DNA from: Protonemura montana
Taxonomy: Eukaryota > Arthropoda > Insecta > Plecoptera > Nemouridae
Length of the DNA stretch: 64,000 bases
NCBI GenBank assembly: GCA_947568835.1
Contig: CANOQG010000007.1
Coordinates: 868,001-932,000 of the forward strand
Direction: 5' to 3'
Each line of letters opens with the position of its first letter. Within the stretch, counting starts at the first letter, position 1. Positions 11,583 through 24,599 of the stretch are shown piece after piece. The position numbers and the translations under genes were made by a program. The notes under the pieces were generated by a model, which was not told the DNA's origin, made no database searches, and saw only the letters and a program-made list of their open reading frames with translations.

Positions 11583-13932
11583 TCTGCCCCATGTCCTGCC
11601 CCATGTCCTGCCCCATGTCCTGCCCCATGTCTTGCCCCATGTCCCATGTCCTGCCCCATGTCCTGCCCCATGTCCTACCCCATGTCCTGCCCTATGTCCT
11701 GTCTTATGTCCTGCCCCATGTCCTGCCCCATGTCCTGCTCCATGTCCTTCCCCTGTCCTGCCCTATGTCCCATGTCCTGCCCCATGTCCTGCCTCATGTC
11801 CTGCCCCATGTCCTGCCCTATGTCCTGTCCCATGTCCTGCCCCATTTCCTGCCCCATCTCCTGCTCCATGTCCTGCCCCATGTCCTGCCCCATGTCCCAT
11901 GTCCTGCCCCATGTCCTGCCCCATGTCCTGTCCCATGTCCTGCCTCATGTCCTGCCCCATGTCCTGCCCCATGTCCTGCCCCATGTCCTGCCCCATGTCC
12001 TGTCCCATGTCCTGCCCCATGTCATGCCCCATGTCCTGCCCCATGTCCTGCCCCATGTCCCATGTCCTGCCCCATGTCCTGCCCTTTGTCCTGTCCCATT
12101 TCCTGCCCCATGTCCTGCCCTATGTCCTGTCTTATGTCCTGCCCCATGTCCTGCCCCATGTCCTGCTCCATGTCCTGCCCCATGTCCTGCTCCATGTCCC
12201 ATGTCCTGCCCCATGTCCTGCCCCATGTCCTGTCCCATGTCCTGCCTCATGTCCTGCCCCATGTCCTGCCCCATGTCCTGCCCCATGTCCTGCCCCATGT
12301 CCTGTCCCATGTCCTGCCCCATGTCATGCCCCATGTCCTGCCCCATGTCCTGCCCCATGTCCCATGTCCTGCCCCATGTCCTGCCCTTTGTCCTGTCCCA
12401 TTTCCTGCCCCATGTCCTGCCCCATGTCCTGCCCCATGTCCTGCCCCATGTCCTGCCCCATGTCCTGCTCCATGTCCTCCCCCTGTCCTGCCCCATGTCC
12501 CATGTCCTGCCCCATGTCCTGCCCCATGTCCTTCCCCATGTCCTGCCCCATGTCCTGCCCTATGTCCTGCCCCATGTCTTGCCCCATGTCCCATGTCCTG
12601 CCCCATGTCCTGCCCCATGTCCCATGTCCTGCCCCATGTCCTGCCCCTTGTCCTGTCCCATTTCCTGCCCCATGTCCTACCCCATGTCCTGCCCCATGTC
12701 CTGCCCCATGTCCTGCCCCATGTCCTGCCTCATGTCCTGCCCCATGTCTTGCCCCATGTCCCATGTCCTGCCCCATGTCCTGCCCCATGTCCTGCCCCAT
12801 GTCCTGCCCTATGTCCTGTCTTATGTCCTGCCCCATGTAATGCCCCATGTCCTGCTCCATGTCCTCCCCCTGTCCTGCCCTATGTCTTATGTCCTGCCCT
12901 ATGTCCTGCCTCATGTCCTGCCCCATGTCCTGCCCTATGTCCTGTCCCATGTCCTGCCCCATTACCTGCCCCATGTCCTGCTCCATGTCCTGCCCCATGT
13001 CCTGCCCCATGTCCCGCTCCATGTCCTCCCCCTGTCCTGCCTCATGTCCCATGTCCTGCCCCATGTCCTGCCCCATGTCCTGCCCCATGTCCTGCCCCAT
13101 GTCCAGTCCCATGTCCTGCCCCATGTTTTGCCCCATGTCCTGTCCAATGTCCTGCCTCATGTCCTGCCCCATGTCCTGCCCCATGTCCTGCCCCATGTCC
13201 TGCCCCATGTCCTGCCCTATGTCCTGCCCCATGTCCTGCCCCATGTCCTGCCCTATGTCCTGTCCCATGTCCTGTCCCATGTCCTGCCCCATGTCCTGCC
13301 CCATGTCCTTCCCTATGTCCTGTCCCATGTCCTGCCCCATGTCCTGCCCCATGTCCTGCTCCATGTCCTGTCCCATGTCCTGCCCCATGTCCTGCCCCAT
13401 GTCCTGCCCCATGTCCTGCCCTATGTCCTGTCCCATGTCCTGCCCCATGTCCTGCCCCATGTCCTGCCCCATGTCCTGCTCCATGTCTTTCCCCATGTCC
13501 CATGTCCTGCCTCATGTCCTGCCCCATGTCCTGCCCCATAGCCTGGCCAATGTCCTGCCCCATGTCCTGTCCCATGTCCTGCCCCATGTTTTGCCCCATG
13601 TCCTGCCCCATGTCCTGCCCTATGTCCTGTCCCATGTCCTGCCCCATGTCCTGCCCCATGACCTGTCCCATGTCCTGCCTCATGTCCTACCCCATGTCCT
13701 GCCCTATGTCCTGCCCCATGTCCTGCCCCATGTCCTGCCCCATGTCCTGCGCCATGTCCTGCCCCATGTCCTGTCCCATGTCATGTCCCATGTCCTGCTC
13801 CATGTCCTGCCCCATGTCCTGCCCCATGGCCTGCCCTATGTCCTGCCCCATGTCCTGCCCCATGTCCTGCCCCATGTCCTGCCCCATGTCCTGCCCCATG
13901 TCCTGCCCCATGTCCCATGTCCTGCCCCATGA
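11583..13932. repeat. 2350-bp tandem repeat, copy 2
   Basis: This is the in-register partner of the preceding block. In terms of the TAA landmark, the stretch 10,491-12,840 is the first super-unit (2350 bp). A third partial copy continues to about 14,465, where CCTGGCCTATGTCCCGCC replaces the CCTGCCCTATGTCCTGTC of the first two copies. From there the middle-zone sequence takes a different course. Confidence 0.9.
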
Positions 13933-16900
13933 TCTGCCCCATGTCCTGCCCCATGTCCTGCCCCATGTCCTGCCCCATGTCTTGCCCCATGTCCCATGTC
14001 CTGCCCCATGTCCTGCCCCATGTCCTACCCCATGTCCTGCCCTATGTCCTGTCTTATGTCCTGCCCCATGTCCTGCCCCATGTCCTGCTCCATGTCCTTC
14101 CCCTGTCCTGCCCTATGTCCCATGTCCTGCCCCATGTCCTGCCTCATGTCCTGCCCCATGTCCTGCCCTATGTCCTGTCCCATGTCCTGCCCCATTTCCT
14201 GCCCCATCTCCTGCTCCATGTCCTGCCCCATGTCCTGCCCCATGTCCCATGTCCTGCCCCATGTCCTGCCCCATGTCCTGTCCCATGTCCTGCCTCATGT
14301 CCTGCCCCATGTCCTGCCCCATGTCCTGCCCCATGTCCTGCCCCATGTCCTGTCCCATGTCCTGCCCCATGTCATGCCCCATGTCCTGCCCCATGTCCTG
14401 CCCCATGTCCCATGTCCTGCCCCATGTCCTGCCCTTTGTCCTGTCCCATTTCCTGCCCCATGTCCTGGCCTATGTCCCGCCCCATGTCCTGCCCCATGTC
14501 CTGCCCCATGTTCTGCCCCATGTCCTGTCCCATGTCTTGCCCCATGTCCCATGTCCTGCCCCATGTCCTGCCCCATGTCCTGCCCCATGTCCTTCCCTAT
14601 GTCCTGTCCCATGTCCTGCCCCATGTCCTGCCCCATGTCCTGCTCCATGTCCTCCCCCTGTCCTGCCCCATGTCCCATGTCCTGCCCCATGTCCTGCCCC
14701 ATGTCCTGCCCCATGTCCTGCTCCATGTCCTCCCCCTGTCCTGCCCCATGTCCCATGCCCTGCCCCATGTCCTGCCCCATGTCCTTCCCCATGTCCTGCC
14801 CTATGTCCTGTCCCATGTCCTGCCCCATGTCCTGCCCCATGTCCTGCCCTATGTCCTGCCCCATGTCTTGCCCCATGTCCCATGTCCTGCCCCATGTCCT
14901 GCCCCATGTCCTGCCCCATGTCCTGCCCCATGTCCTGCCCTATGTCCTGCCCCATGTCGTGCCCCATTTTCTGCTCCATGTTCCACCCCATGTCCTGCCC
15001 CATGTCCCATGTCATGCCCCATGTCCTGCCCCATGTCCTGTCCCATGTCCTGCTCCATGTCCTGCCCCATGTCTTACCTCATGTCCCATGTCCTGCCTCA
15101 TGTCCTGCCCCATGTCCTGCCTCATATCCTGCCCCATGTCCTGCCCCATGTCCTGCCCCATGTCCTGTCCCATGTCCTGCCCAATGTCCTGCCCCATGTC
15201 CTGCTCCATGTCCTGCCCCATGTCCTGCCCCATGTCATGCCCTATGTCCTGCCCCATGTCCTGCCCCATGTCCTGCCCCATGTCCTGCCCTATGTCCTTC
15301 CCCATGTCCTGTCCCATGTCCTGCCCCATGTCCTGCCCCATGTCCTGCCCCATGTCCTGCCCCATGTCTTTCCCCATGTCCCATGTCCTGCCTCATGTCC
15401 TGCCCCAAGTCCTGCCCCATAGCCTGGCCAATGTCCTGCCCCATGTCCTGTCCCATGTCCTGCCCCATGTTTTGCCCCATGTCCTGCCCCATGTCCTGCC
15501 CTATGTCCTGTCCCATGTCCTGCCCCATGTCCTGCCCCATGTCCTGTCCCATGTCCTGCCTCATGTCCTACCCTATGTCCTGCCCCATTTCCTGCCCCAT
15601 GTCCTGCCCCATGTCCTGCCCCATGTCCTGCCCCATGTCCTGCCCCATGTCCTGCCCCATGTCTTGCCCCATGTCCCATGTCCTGCCCCATGTCCTGCCC
15701 CATGTCCTACCCCATGTCCTGCCCTATGTCCTGTCTTATGTCCTGCCCCATGTCCTGCCCCATGTCCTGCTCCATGTCCTGCCCCATGTCCTGCTCCATG
15801 TCCCATGTCCTGCCCCATGTCTTGCCCCATGTCCTGTCCCATGTCCTGCCTCATGTCCTGCCCCATGTCCTGCCCCATGTCCTGCCCCATGTCCTGCCCC
15901 ATGTCCTGTCCCATGTCCTGCCCCATGTCATGCCCCATGTCCTCCCCCTGTCCTGCCCCATGTCCCATGCCCTGCCCCATGTCCTGCCCCATGTCCTTCC
16001 CCATGTCCTGCCCTATGTCCTGTCCCATGTCCTGCCCCATGTCCTGCCCCATGTCCTGCCCTATGTCCTGCCCCATGTCTTGCCCCATGTCCCATGTCCT
16101 GCCCCATGTCCTGCCCCATGTCCTGCCCCATGTCCTGCCCCATGTCCTGCCCTATGTCCTGCCCCATGTCGTGCCCCATTTTCTGCTCCATGTTCCACCC
16201 CATGTCCTGCCCCATGTCCCATGTCATGCCCCATGTCCTGCCCCATGTCCTGTCCCATGTCCTGCTCCATGTCCTGCCCCATGTCTTACCTCATGTCCCA
16301 TGTCCTGCCTCATGTCCTGCCCCATGTCCTGCCTCATATCCTGCCCCATGTCCTGCCCCATGTCCTGCCCCATGTCCTGTCCCATGTCCTGCCCAATGTC
16401 CTGCCCCATGTCCTGCTCCATGTCCTGCCCCATGTCCTGCCCCATGTCATGCCCTATGTCCTGCCCCATGTCCTGCCCCATGTCCTGCCCCATGTCCTGC
16501 CCTATGTCCTTCCCCATGTCCTGTCCCATGTCCTGCCCCATGTCCTGCCCCATGTCCTGCCCCATGTCCTGCCCCATGTCTTTCCCCATGTCCCATGTCC
16601 TGCCTCATGTCCTGCCCCAAGTCCTGCCCCATAGCCTGGCCAATGTCCTGCCCCATGTCCTGTCCCATGTCCTGCCCCATGTTTTGCCCCATGTCCTGCC
16701 CCATGTCCTGCCCTATGTCCTGTCCCATGTCCTGCCCCATGTCCTGCCCCATGTCCTGTCCCATGTCCTGCCTCATGTCCTACCCTATGTCCTGCCCCAT
16801 TTCCTGCCCCATGTCCTGCCCCATGTCCTGCCCCATGTCCTGCCCCATGTCCTGCCCCATGTCCTGCCCCATGTCTTGCCCCATGTCCCATGTCCTGCCC

Positions 16901-19652
16901 CATGTCCTGCCCCATGTCCTACCCCATGTCCTGCCCTATGTCCTGTCTTATGTCCTGCCCCATGTCCTGCCCCATGTCCTGCTCCATGTCCTGCCCCATG
17001 TCCTGCTCCATGTCCCATGTCCTGCCCCATGTCTTGCCCCATGTCCTGTCCCATGTCCTGCCTCATGTCCTGCCCAATGTCCTGCCCCATGTCCTGCCCC
17101 ATGTCCTGCCCCATGTCCTGTCCCATGTCCTGCCCCATGTCATGCCCCATGTCCTGCCCCATGTCCTGCCCCATGTCCCATGTCCTGCCCTTTGTCCTGT
17201 CCCATTTCCTACCCCATGTCCTGCCCCATGTCCTGCCCCATGTCCTGCCCCATGTCCTGCCCCATGTCCTGCTCCATGTCCTCCCCCTGTCCTGCCCCAT
17301 GTCCCATGTCCTGCCCCATGTCCTGCCCCATGTCCTTCCCCATGTCCTGCCCTATGTCCTGTCCCATGTCCTGCCCCATGTCCTGCCCCATGTCCTGCCC
17401 TATGTCCTGCCCCATCTCTTGCCCCATGTCCCATGTCCTGCCCCATGTCCTGCCCCATGTCCTGCCCCATGTCCTGCCCTATGTCCTGCCCCATGTCGTG
17501 CCCCTTTTTCTGCTCCATGTTCCACCCCATGTCCTGCCCCATGTCCCATGTCATGCCCCATGTCCTGCCCCATGTCCTGCCCCATGTCCTGTCCCATGTC
17601 CTGCTCCATGTCCTGCCCCATGTCTTACCTCATGTCCCATGTCCTGCCTCATGTCCTGCCCCATGTCCTGCCCCATATCCTGCCCCATGTCCTGCCCCAT
17701 GTCCTGCCCCATGTCCTGTCCCATGTCCTGCCCAATGTCCTGCCCCATGTCCTGCTCCATGTCCTGCCCCATGTCCTGCCCCATGTCCTGCCCTATGTCC
17801 TGCCCCATGTCCTGCCCCATGTCCTGCCCCATGTCCTGCCCTATGTCCTTCCCCATGTCCTGCCCCATGTCCTGCCCCATGTCCTGTCCCATGTCATGTC
17901 CCATGTCCTGCTCCATGTCCTGCCCCATGTCCTGCCCCATGTCCTGCCCTATGTCCTGCCCCATGTCCTGCCCCATGTCCTGCCCCATGTCCTGCCCCAT
18001 GTCGTGCCCCATTTTCTGCTCCATGTCCTGTCCCATGTCCTGCCCCATGTCCTGCCCCATGTCCTGCCCATGTCCTGCCCCATGTCCTGTCCCATGTCCT
18101 GCCCCATGTCATGCCCCATGTCCTGCCCCATGTCCTGCCCCATGTCCCATGTCCTGCCCCATGTCCTGCCCTTTGTCCTGTCCCATTTCCTGCCCCATGT
18201 CCTGCCCCATGTCCTGCCCCATGTCCTGCCCCATGTCCTGCCCCATGTCCTGCTCCATGTCCTCCCCCTGTCCTGCCCCATGTCCCATGTCCTGCCCCAT
18301 GTCCTGCCCCATGTCCTTCCCCATGTCCTGCCCCATGTCCTGCCCTATGTCCTGCCCCATGTCTTGCCCCATGTCCCATGTCCTGCCCCATGTCCTGCCC
18401 CATGTCCTGCCCCATGTCCTGCCCTATGTCCTGCCCCATGTCGTGCCCCATTTTCTGCTCCATGTTCCACCCCATGTCCTGCCCCATGTCCCATGTCATG
18501 CCCCATGTCCTGCCCCATGTCCTGCCCCATGTCCTGTCCCATGTCCTGCTCCATGTCCTGCCCCATGTCTTACCTCATGTCCCATGTCCTGCCCCATGTC
18601 CTGCCTCATGTCCTGCCCCATGTCCTGCCCTATGTCCTGTCCCATGTCCTGCCCCATTTCCTGCCCCATCTCCTGCTCCATGTCCTGCCCCATGTCCTGC
18701 CCCATGTCCCATGTCCTGCCCCATGTCCTGCCCCATGTCCTGTCCCATGTCCTGCCTCATGTCCTGCCCCATGTCCTGCCCCATGTCCTGCCCCATGTCC
18801 TGCCCCATGTCCTGTCCCATGTCCTGCCCCATGTCATGCCCCATGTCCTGCCCCATGTCCTGCCCCATGTCCCATGTCCTGCCCCATGTCCTGCCCTTTG
18901 TCCTGTCCCATTTCCTGCCCCATGTCCTGCCCTATGTCCTGTCTTATGTCCTGCCCCATGTCCTGCCCCATGTCCTGCTCCATGTCCTGCCCCATGTCCT
19001 GCTCCATGTCCCATGTCCTGCCCCATGTCCTGCCCCATGTCCTGTCCCATGTCCTGCCTCATGTCCTGCCCCATGTCCTGCCCCATGTCCTGCCCCATGT
19101 CCTGCCCCATGTCCTGTCCCATGTCCTGCCCCATGTCATGCCCCATGTCCTGCCCCATGTCCTGCCCCATGTCCCATGTCCTGCCCCATGTCCTGCCCTT
19201 TGTCCTGTCCCATTTCCTGCCCCATGTCCTGCCCCATGTCCTGCCCCATGTCCTGCCCCATGTCCTGCCCCATGTCCTGCTCCATGTCCTCCCCCTGTCC
19301 TGCCCCATGTCCCATGTCCTGCCCCATGTCCTGCCCCATGTCCTTCCCCATGTCCTGCCCCATGTCCTGCCCTATGTCCTGCCCCATGTCTTGCCCCATG
19401 TCCCATGTCCTGCCCCATGTCCTGCCCCATGTCCCATGTCCTGCCCCATGTCCTGCCCCTTGTCCTGTCCCATTTCCTGCCCCATGTCCTACCCCATGTC
19501 CTGCCCCATGTCCTGCCCCATGTCCTGCCCCATGTCCTGCCTCATGTCCTGCCCCATGTCTTGCCCCATGTCCCATGTCCTGCCCCATGTCCTGCCCCAT
19601 GTCCTGCCCCATGTCCTGCCCTATGTCCTGTCTTATGTCCTGCCCCATGTAA
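12841..19652. repeat. Super-unit 2 of the middle zone (6812 bp)
   Basis: It is delimited by CATGTAATG variants (TAA ending at 12,840 and 19,652). It is a mosaic. The first 1.6 kb repeats the 2350-bp unit, the centre (about 14.47-18.57 kb) holds different variant orders including a 1212-bp duplication, and the end (about 18,575-19,652) returns to the 2350-type sequence of 11,763-12,840 at an offset of exactly 6812 bp. That structure is what unequal exchange between out-of-register copies would leave. A unit with one C missing (CCTGCCCATGTCC) lies at about 18,064-18,072. Confidence 0.85.
14725..17148. repeat. 1212-bp tandem duplication inside super-unit 2
   Basis: The block 14,725-15,936 is repeated at 15,937-17,148. 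The landmark TCCTCCCCCTGTCC unit begins at 14,725 and 15,937, the GGCCAAT marker TAG ends at 15,422 and 16,634, and the TGTTCCACCCC unit (near 14,978) recurs at +1212. The duplication is absent from super-unit 3: offsets between super-units 2 and 3 are 6812 before it and 5600 after it, a difference of exactly 1212. 1212 is 101 times 12, so the net register is kept. Confidence 0.88.
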
Positions 19653-22600
19653 TGCCCCATGTCCTGCTCCATGTCCTCCCCCTGTCCTGCCCTATGTCTT
19701 ATGTCCTGCCCTATGTCCTGCCTCATGTCCTGCCCCATGTCCTGCCCTATGTCCTGTCCCATGTCCTGCCCCATTTCCTGCCCCATGTCCTGCTCCATGT
19801 CCTGCCCCATGTCCTGCCCCATGTCCCGCTCCATGTCCTCCCCCTGTCCTGCCTCATGTCCCATGTCCTGCCCCATGTCCTGCCCCATGTCCTGCCCCAT
19901 GTCCTGCCCCATGTCCAGTCCCATGTCCTGCCCCATGTTTTGCCCCATGTCCTGTCCAATGTCCTGCCTCATGTCCTGCCCCATGTCCTGCCCCATGTCC
20001 TGCCCCATGTCCTGCCCCATGTCCTGCCCTATGTCCTGCCCCATGTCCTGCCCCATGTCCTGCCCTATGTCCTGTCCCATGTCCTGTCCCATGTCCTGCC
20101 CCATGTCCTGCCCCATGTCCTTCCCTATGTCCTGTCCCATGTCCTGCCCCATGTCCTGCCCCATGTCCTGCTCCATGTCCTGTCCCATGTCCTGCCCCAT
20201 GTCCTGCCCCATGTCCTGCCCCATGTCCTGCCCTATGTCCTGTCCCATGTCCTGCCCCATGTCCTGCCCCATGTCCTGCCCCATGTCCTGCTCCATGTCT
20301 TTCCCCATGTCCCATGTCCTGCCTCATGTCCTGCCCCATGTCCTGCCCCATAGCCTGGCCAATGTCCTGCCCCATGTCCTGTCCCATGTCCTGCCCCATG
20401 TTTTGCCCCATGTCCTGCCCCATGTCCTGCCCTATGTCCTGTCCCATGTCCTGCCCCATGTCCTGCCCCATGACCTGTCCCATGTCCTGCCTCATGTCCT
20501 ACCCCATGTCCTGCCCTATGTCCTGCCCCATGTCCTGCCCCATGTCCTGCCCCATGTCCTGCGCCATGTCCTGCCCCATGTCCTGTCCCATGTCATGTCC
20601 CATGTCCTGCTCCATGTCCTGCCCCATGTCCTGCCCCATGGCCTGCCCTATGTCCTGCCCCATGTCCTGCCCCATGTCCTGCCCCATGTCCTGCCCCATG
20701 TCCTGCCCCATGTCCTGCCCCATGTCCCATGTCCTGCCCCATGATCTGCCCCATGTCCTGCCCCATGTCCTGCCCCATGTCCTGCCCCATGTCTTGCCCC
20801 ATGTCCCATGTCCTGCCCCATGTCCTGCCCCATGTCCTACCCCATGTCCTGCCCTATGTCCTGTCTTATGTCCTGCCCCATGTCCTGCCCCATGTCCTGC
20901 TCCATGTCCTTCCCCTGTCCTGCCCTATGTCCCATGTCCTGCCCCATGTCCTGCCTCATGTCCTGCCCCATGTCCTGCCCTATGTCCTGTCCCATGTCCT
21001 GCCCCATTTCCTGCCCCATCTCCTGCTCCATGTCCTGCCCCATGTCCTGCCCCATGTCCCATGTCCTGCCCCATGTCCTGCCCCATGTCCTGTCCCATGT
21101 CCTGCCTCATGTCCTGCCCCATGTCCTGCCCCATGTCCTGCCCCATGTCCTGCCCCATGTCCTGTCCCATGTCCTGCCCCATGTCATGCCCCATGTCCTG
21201 CCCCATGTCCTGCCCCATGTCCCATGTCCTGCCCCATGTCCTGCCCTTTGTCCTGTCCCATTTCCTGCCCCATGTCCTGGCCTATGTCCCGCCCCATGTC
21301 CTGCCCCATGTCCTGCCCCATGTTCTGCCCCATGTCCTGTCCCATGTCTTGCCCCATGTCCCATGTCCTGCCCCATGTCCTGCCCCATGTCCTGCCCCAT
21401 GTCCTTCCCTATGTCCTGTCCCATGTCCTGCCCCATGTCCTGCCCCATGTCCTGCTCCATGTCCTCCCCCTGTCCTGCCCCATGTCCCATGTCCTGCCCC
21501 ATGTCCTGCCCCATGTCCTGCCCCATGTCCTGCTCCATGTCCTCCCCCTGTCCTGCCCCATGTCCCATGCCCTGCCCCATGTCCTGCCCCATGTCCTTCC
21601 CCATGTCCTGCCCTATGTCCTGTCCCATGTCCTGCCCCATGTCCTGCCCCATGTCCTGCCCTATGTCCTGCCCCATGTCTTGCCCCATGTCCCATGTCCT
21701 GCCCCATGTCCTGCCCCATGTCCTGCCCCATGTCCTGCCCCATGTCCTGCCCTATGTCCTGCCCCATGTCGTGCCCCATTTTCTGCTCCATGTTCCACCC
21801 CATGTCCTGCCCCATGTCCCATGTCATGCCCCATGTCCTGCCCCATGTCCTGTCCCATGTCCTGCTCCATGTCCTGCCCCATGTCTTACTTCATGTCCCA
21901 TGTCCTGCCTCATGTCCTGCCCCATGTCCTGCCTCATATCCTGCCCCATGTCCTGCCCCATGTCCTGCCCCATGTCCTGTCCCATGTCCTGCCCAATGTC
22001 CTGCCCCATGTCCTGCTCCATGTCCTGCCCCATGTCCTGCCCCATGTCATGCCCTATGTCCTGCCCCATGTCCTGCCCCATGTCCTGCCCCATGTCCTGC
22101 CCTATGTCCTTCCCCATGTCCTGTCCCATGTCCTGCCCCATGTCCTGCCCCATGTCCTGCCCCATGTCCTGCCCCATGTCTTTCCCCATGTCCCATGTCC
22201 TGCCTCATGTCCTGCCCCAAGTCCTGCCCCATAGCCTGGCCAATGTCCTGCCCCATGTCCTGTCCCATGTCCTGCCCCATGTTTTGCCCCATGTCCTGCC
22301 CCATGTCCTGCCCTATGTCCTGTCCCATGTCCTGCCCCATGTCCTGCCCCATGTCCTGTCCCATGTCCTGCCTCATGTCCTACCCTATGTCCTGCCCCAT
22401 TTCCTGCCCCATGTCCTGCCCCATGTCCTGCCCCATGTCCTGCCCCATGTCCTGCCCCATGTCCTGCCCCATGTCTTGCCCCATGTCCCATGTCCTGCCC
22501 CATGTCCTGCCCCATGTCCTACCCCATGTCCTGCCCTTTGTCCTGTCTTATGTCCTGCCCCATGTCCTGCCCCATGTCCTGCTCCATGTCCTGCCCCATG

Positions 22601-24599
22601 TCCTGCTCCATGTCCCATGTCCTGCCCCATGTCTTGCCCCATGTCCTGTCCCATGTCCTGCCTCATGTCCTGCCCCATGTCCTGCCCCATGTCCTGCCCC
22701 ATGTCCTGCCCCATGTCCTGTCCCATGTCCTGCCCCATGTCATGCCCCATGTCCTGCCCCATGTCCTGCCCCATGTCCCATGTCCTGCCCTTTGTCCTGT
22801 CCCATTTCCTACCCCATGTCCTGCCCCATGTCCTGCCCCATGTCCTGCCCCATGTCCTGCCCCATGTCCTGCTCCATGTCCTCCCCCTGTCCTGCCCCAT
22901 GTCCCATGTCCTGCCCCATGTCCTGCCCCATGTCCTTCCCCATGTCCTGCCCTATGTCCTGTCCCATGTCCTGCCCCATGTCCTGCCCCATGTCCTGCCC
23001 TATGTCCTGCCCCATCTCTTGCCCCATGTCCCATGTCCTGCCCCATGTCCTGCCCCATGTCCTGCCCCATGTCCTGCCCTATGTCCTGCCCCATGTCGTG
23101 CCCCATTTTCTGCTCCATGTTCCACCCCATGTCCTGCCCCATGTCCCATGTCATGCCCCATGTCCTGCCCCATGTCCTGCCCCATGTCCTGTCCCATGTC
23201 CTGCTCCATGTCCTGCCCCATGTCTTACCTCATGTCCCATGTCCTGCCTCATGTCCTGCCCCATGTCCTGCCCCATATTCTGCCCCATGTCCTGCCCCAT
23301 GTCCTGCCCCATGTCCTGTCCCATGTCCTGCCCAATGTCCTGCCCCATGTCCTGCTCCATGTCCTGCCCCATGTCCTGCCCCATGTCCTGCCCTATGTCC
23401 TGCCCCATGTCCTGCCCCATGTCCTGCCCCATGTCCTGCCCTATGTCCTTCCCCATGTCCTGCCCCATGTCCTGCCCCATGTCCTGTCCCATGTCATGTC
23501 CCATGTCCTGCTCCATGTCCTGCCCCATGTCCTGCCCCATGTCCTGCCCTATGTCCTGCCCCATGTCCTGCCCCATGTCCTGCCCCATGTCCTGCCCCAT
23601 GTCGTGCCCCATTTTCTGCTCCATGTCCTGTCCCATGTCCTGCCCCATGTCCTGCCCCATGTCCTGCCCATGTCCTGCCCCATGTCCTGTCCCATGTCCT
23701 GCCCCATGTCATGCCCCATGTCCTGCCCCATGTCCTGCCCCATGTCCCATGTCCTGCCCCATGTCCTGCCCTTTGTCCTGTCCCATTTCCTGCCCCATGT
23801 CCTGCCCCATGTCCTGCCCCATGTCCTGCCCCATGTCCTGCCCCATGTCCTGCTCCATGTCCTCCCCCTGTCCTGCCCCATGTCCCATGTCCTGCCCCAT
23901 GTCCTGCCCCATGTCCTTCCCCATGTCCTGCCCCATGTCCTGCCCTATGTCCTGCCCCATGTCTTGCCCCATGTCCCATGTCCTGCCCCATGTCCTGCCC
24001 CATGTCCTGCCCCATGTCCTGCCCTATGTCCTGCCCCATGTCGTGCCCCATTTTCTGCTCCATGTTCCACCCCATGTCCTGCCCCATGTCCCATGTCATG
24101 CCCCATGTCCTGCCCCATGTCCTGCCCCATGTCCTGTCCCATGTCCTGCTCCATGTCCTGCCCCATGTCTTACCTCATGTCCCATGTCCTGCCTCATGTC
24201 CTGCCCCATGTCCTGCCCCATATCCTGCCCCATGTCCTGTCCCATGTCATGTCCCATGTCCTGCTCCATGTCCTGCCCCATGTCCTGCCCCATGTCCTGC
24301 CCTATGTCCTGCCCCATGTCCTGCCCCATGTCCTGCCCCATGTCCTGCCCCATGTCCTGCCCCATGTCCTGCCCCATGTCCTGCCCCATGTCCCATGTCC
24401 TGCCCCATGTCCTGCCCCTTGTCCTGTCCCATTTCCTGCCCCATGTCCTACCCCATGTCCTGCCCCATGTCCTGCCCCATGTCCTGCCCCATGTCCTGCC
24501 TCATGTCCTGCCCCATGTCTTGCCCCATGTCCCATGTCCTGCCCCATGTCCTGCCCCATGTCCTGCCCTATGTCCTGTCTTATGTCCTGCCCCATGTAA
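19653..24599. repeat. Super-unit 3 of the middle zone (4947 bp)
   Basis: It lies between TAA landmarks ending at 19,652 and 24,599. Its first part matches 12,841 onward at +6812, and from about 22.4 kb it matches 16.8-18.5 kb at +5600, including the one-base-short unit CCTGCCCATGTCC at about 23,664. It lacks both the 1212-bp duplication and a 653-bp stretch present near the end of super-unit 2. Private changes include TACTTCATG near 21,888, where the sister copies have TACCTCATG, and ATATTCTG near 23,276. Confidence 0.85.

Noticed and set aside
9233-13932. Treating the 2350-bp duplication as an assembly error
   Set aside because: Three base differences distinguish the copies, and related partial copies continue to either side, so it is probably real. 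Only reads can settle it.
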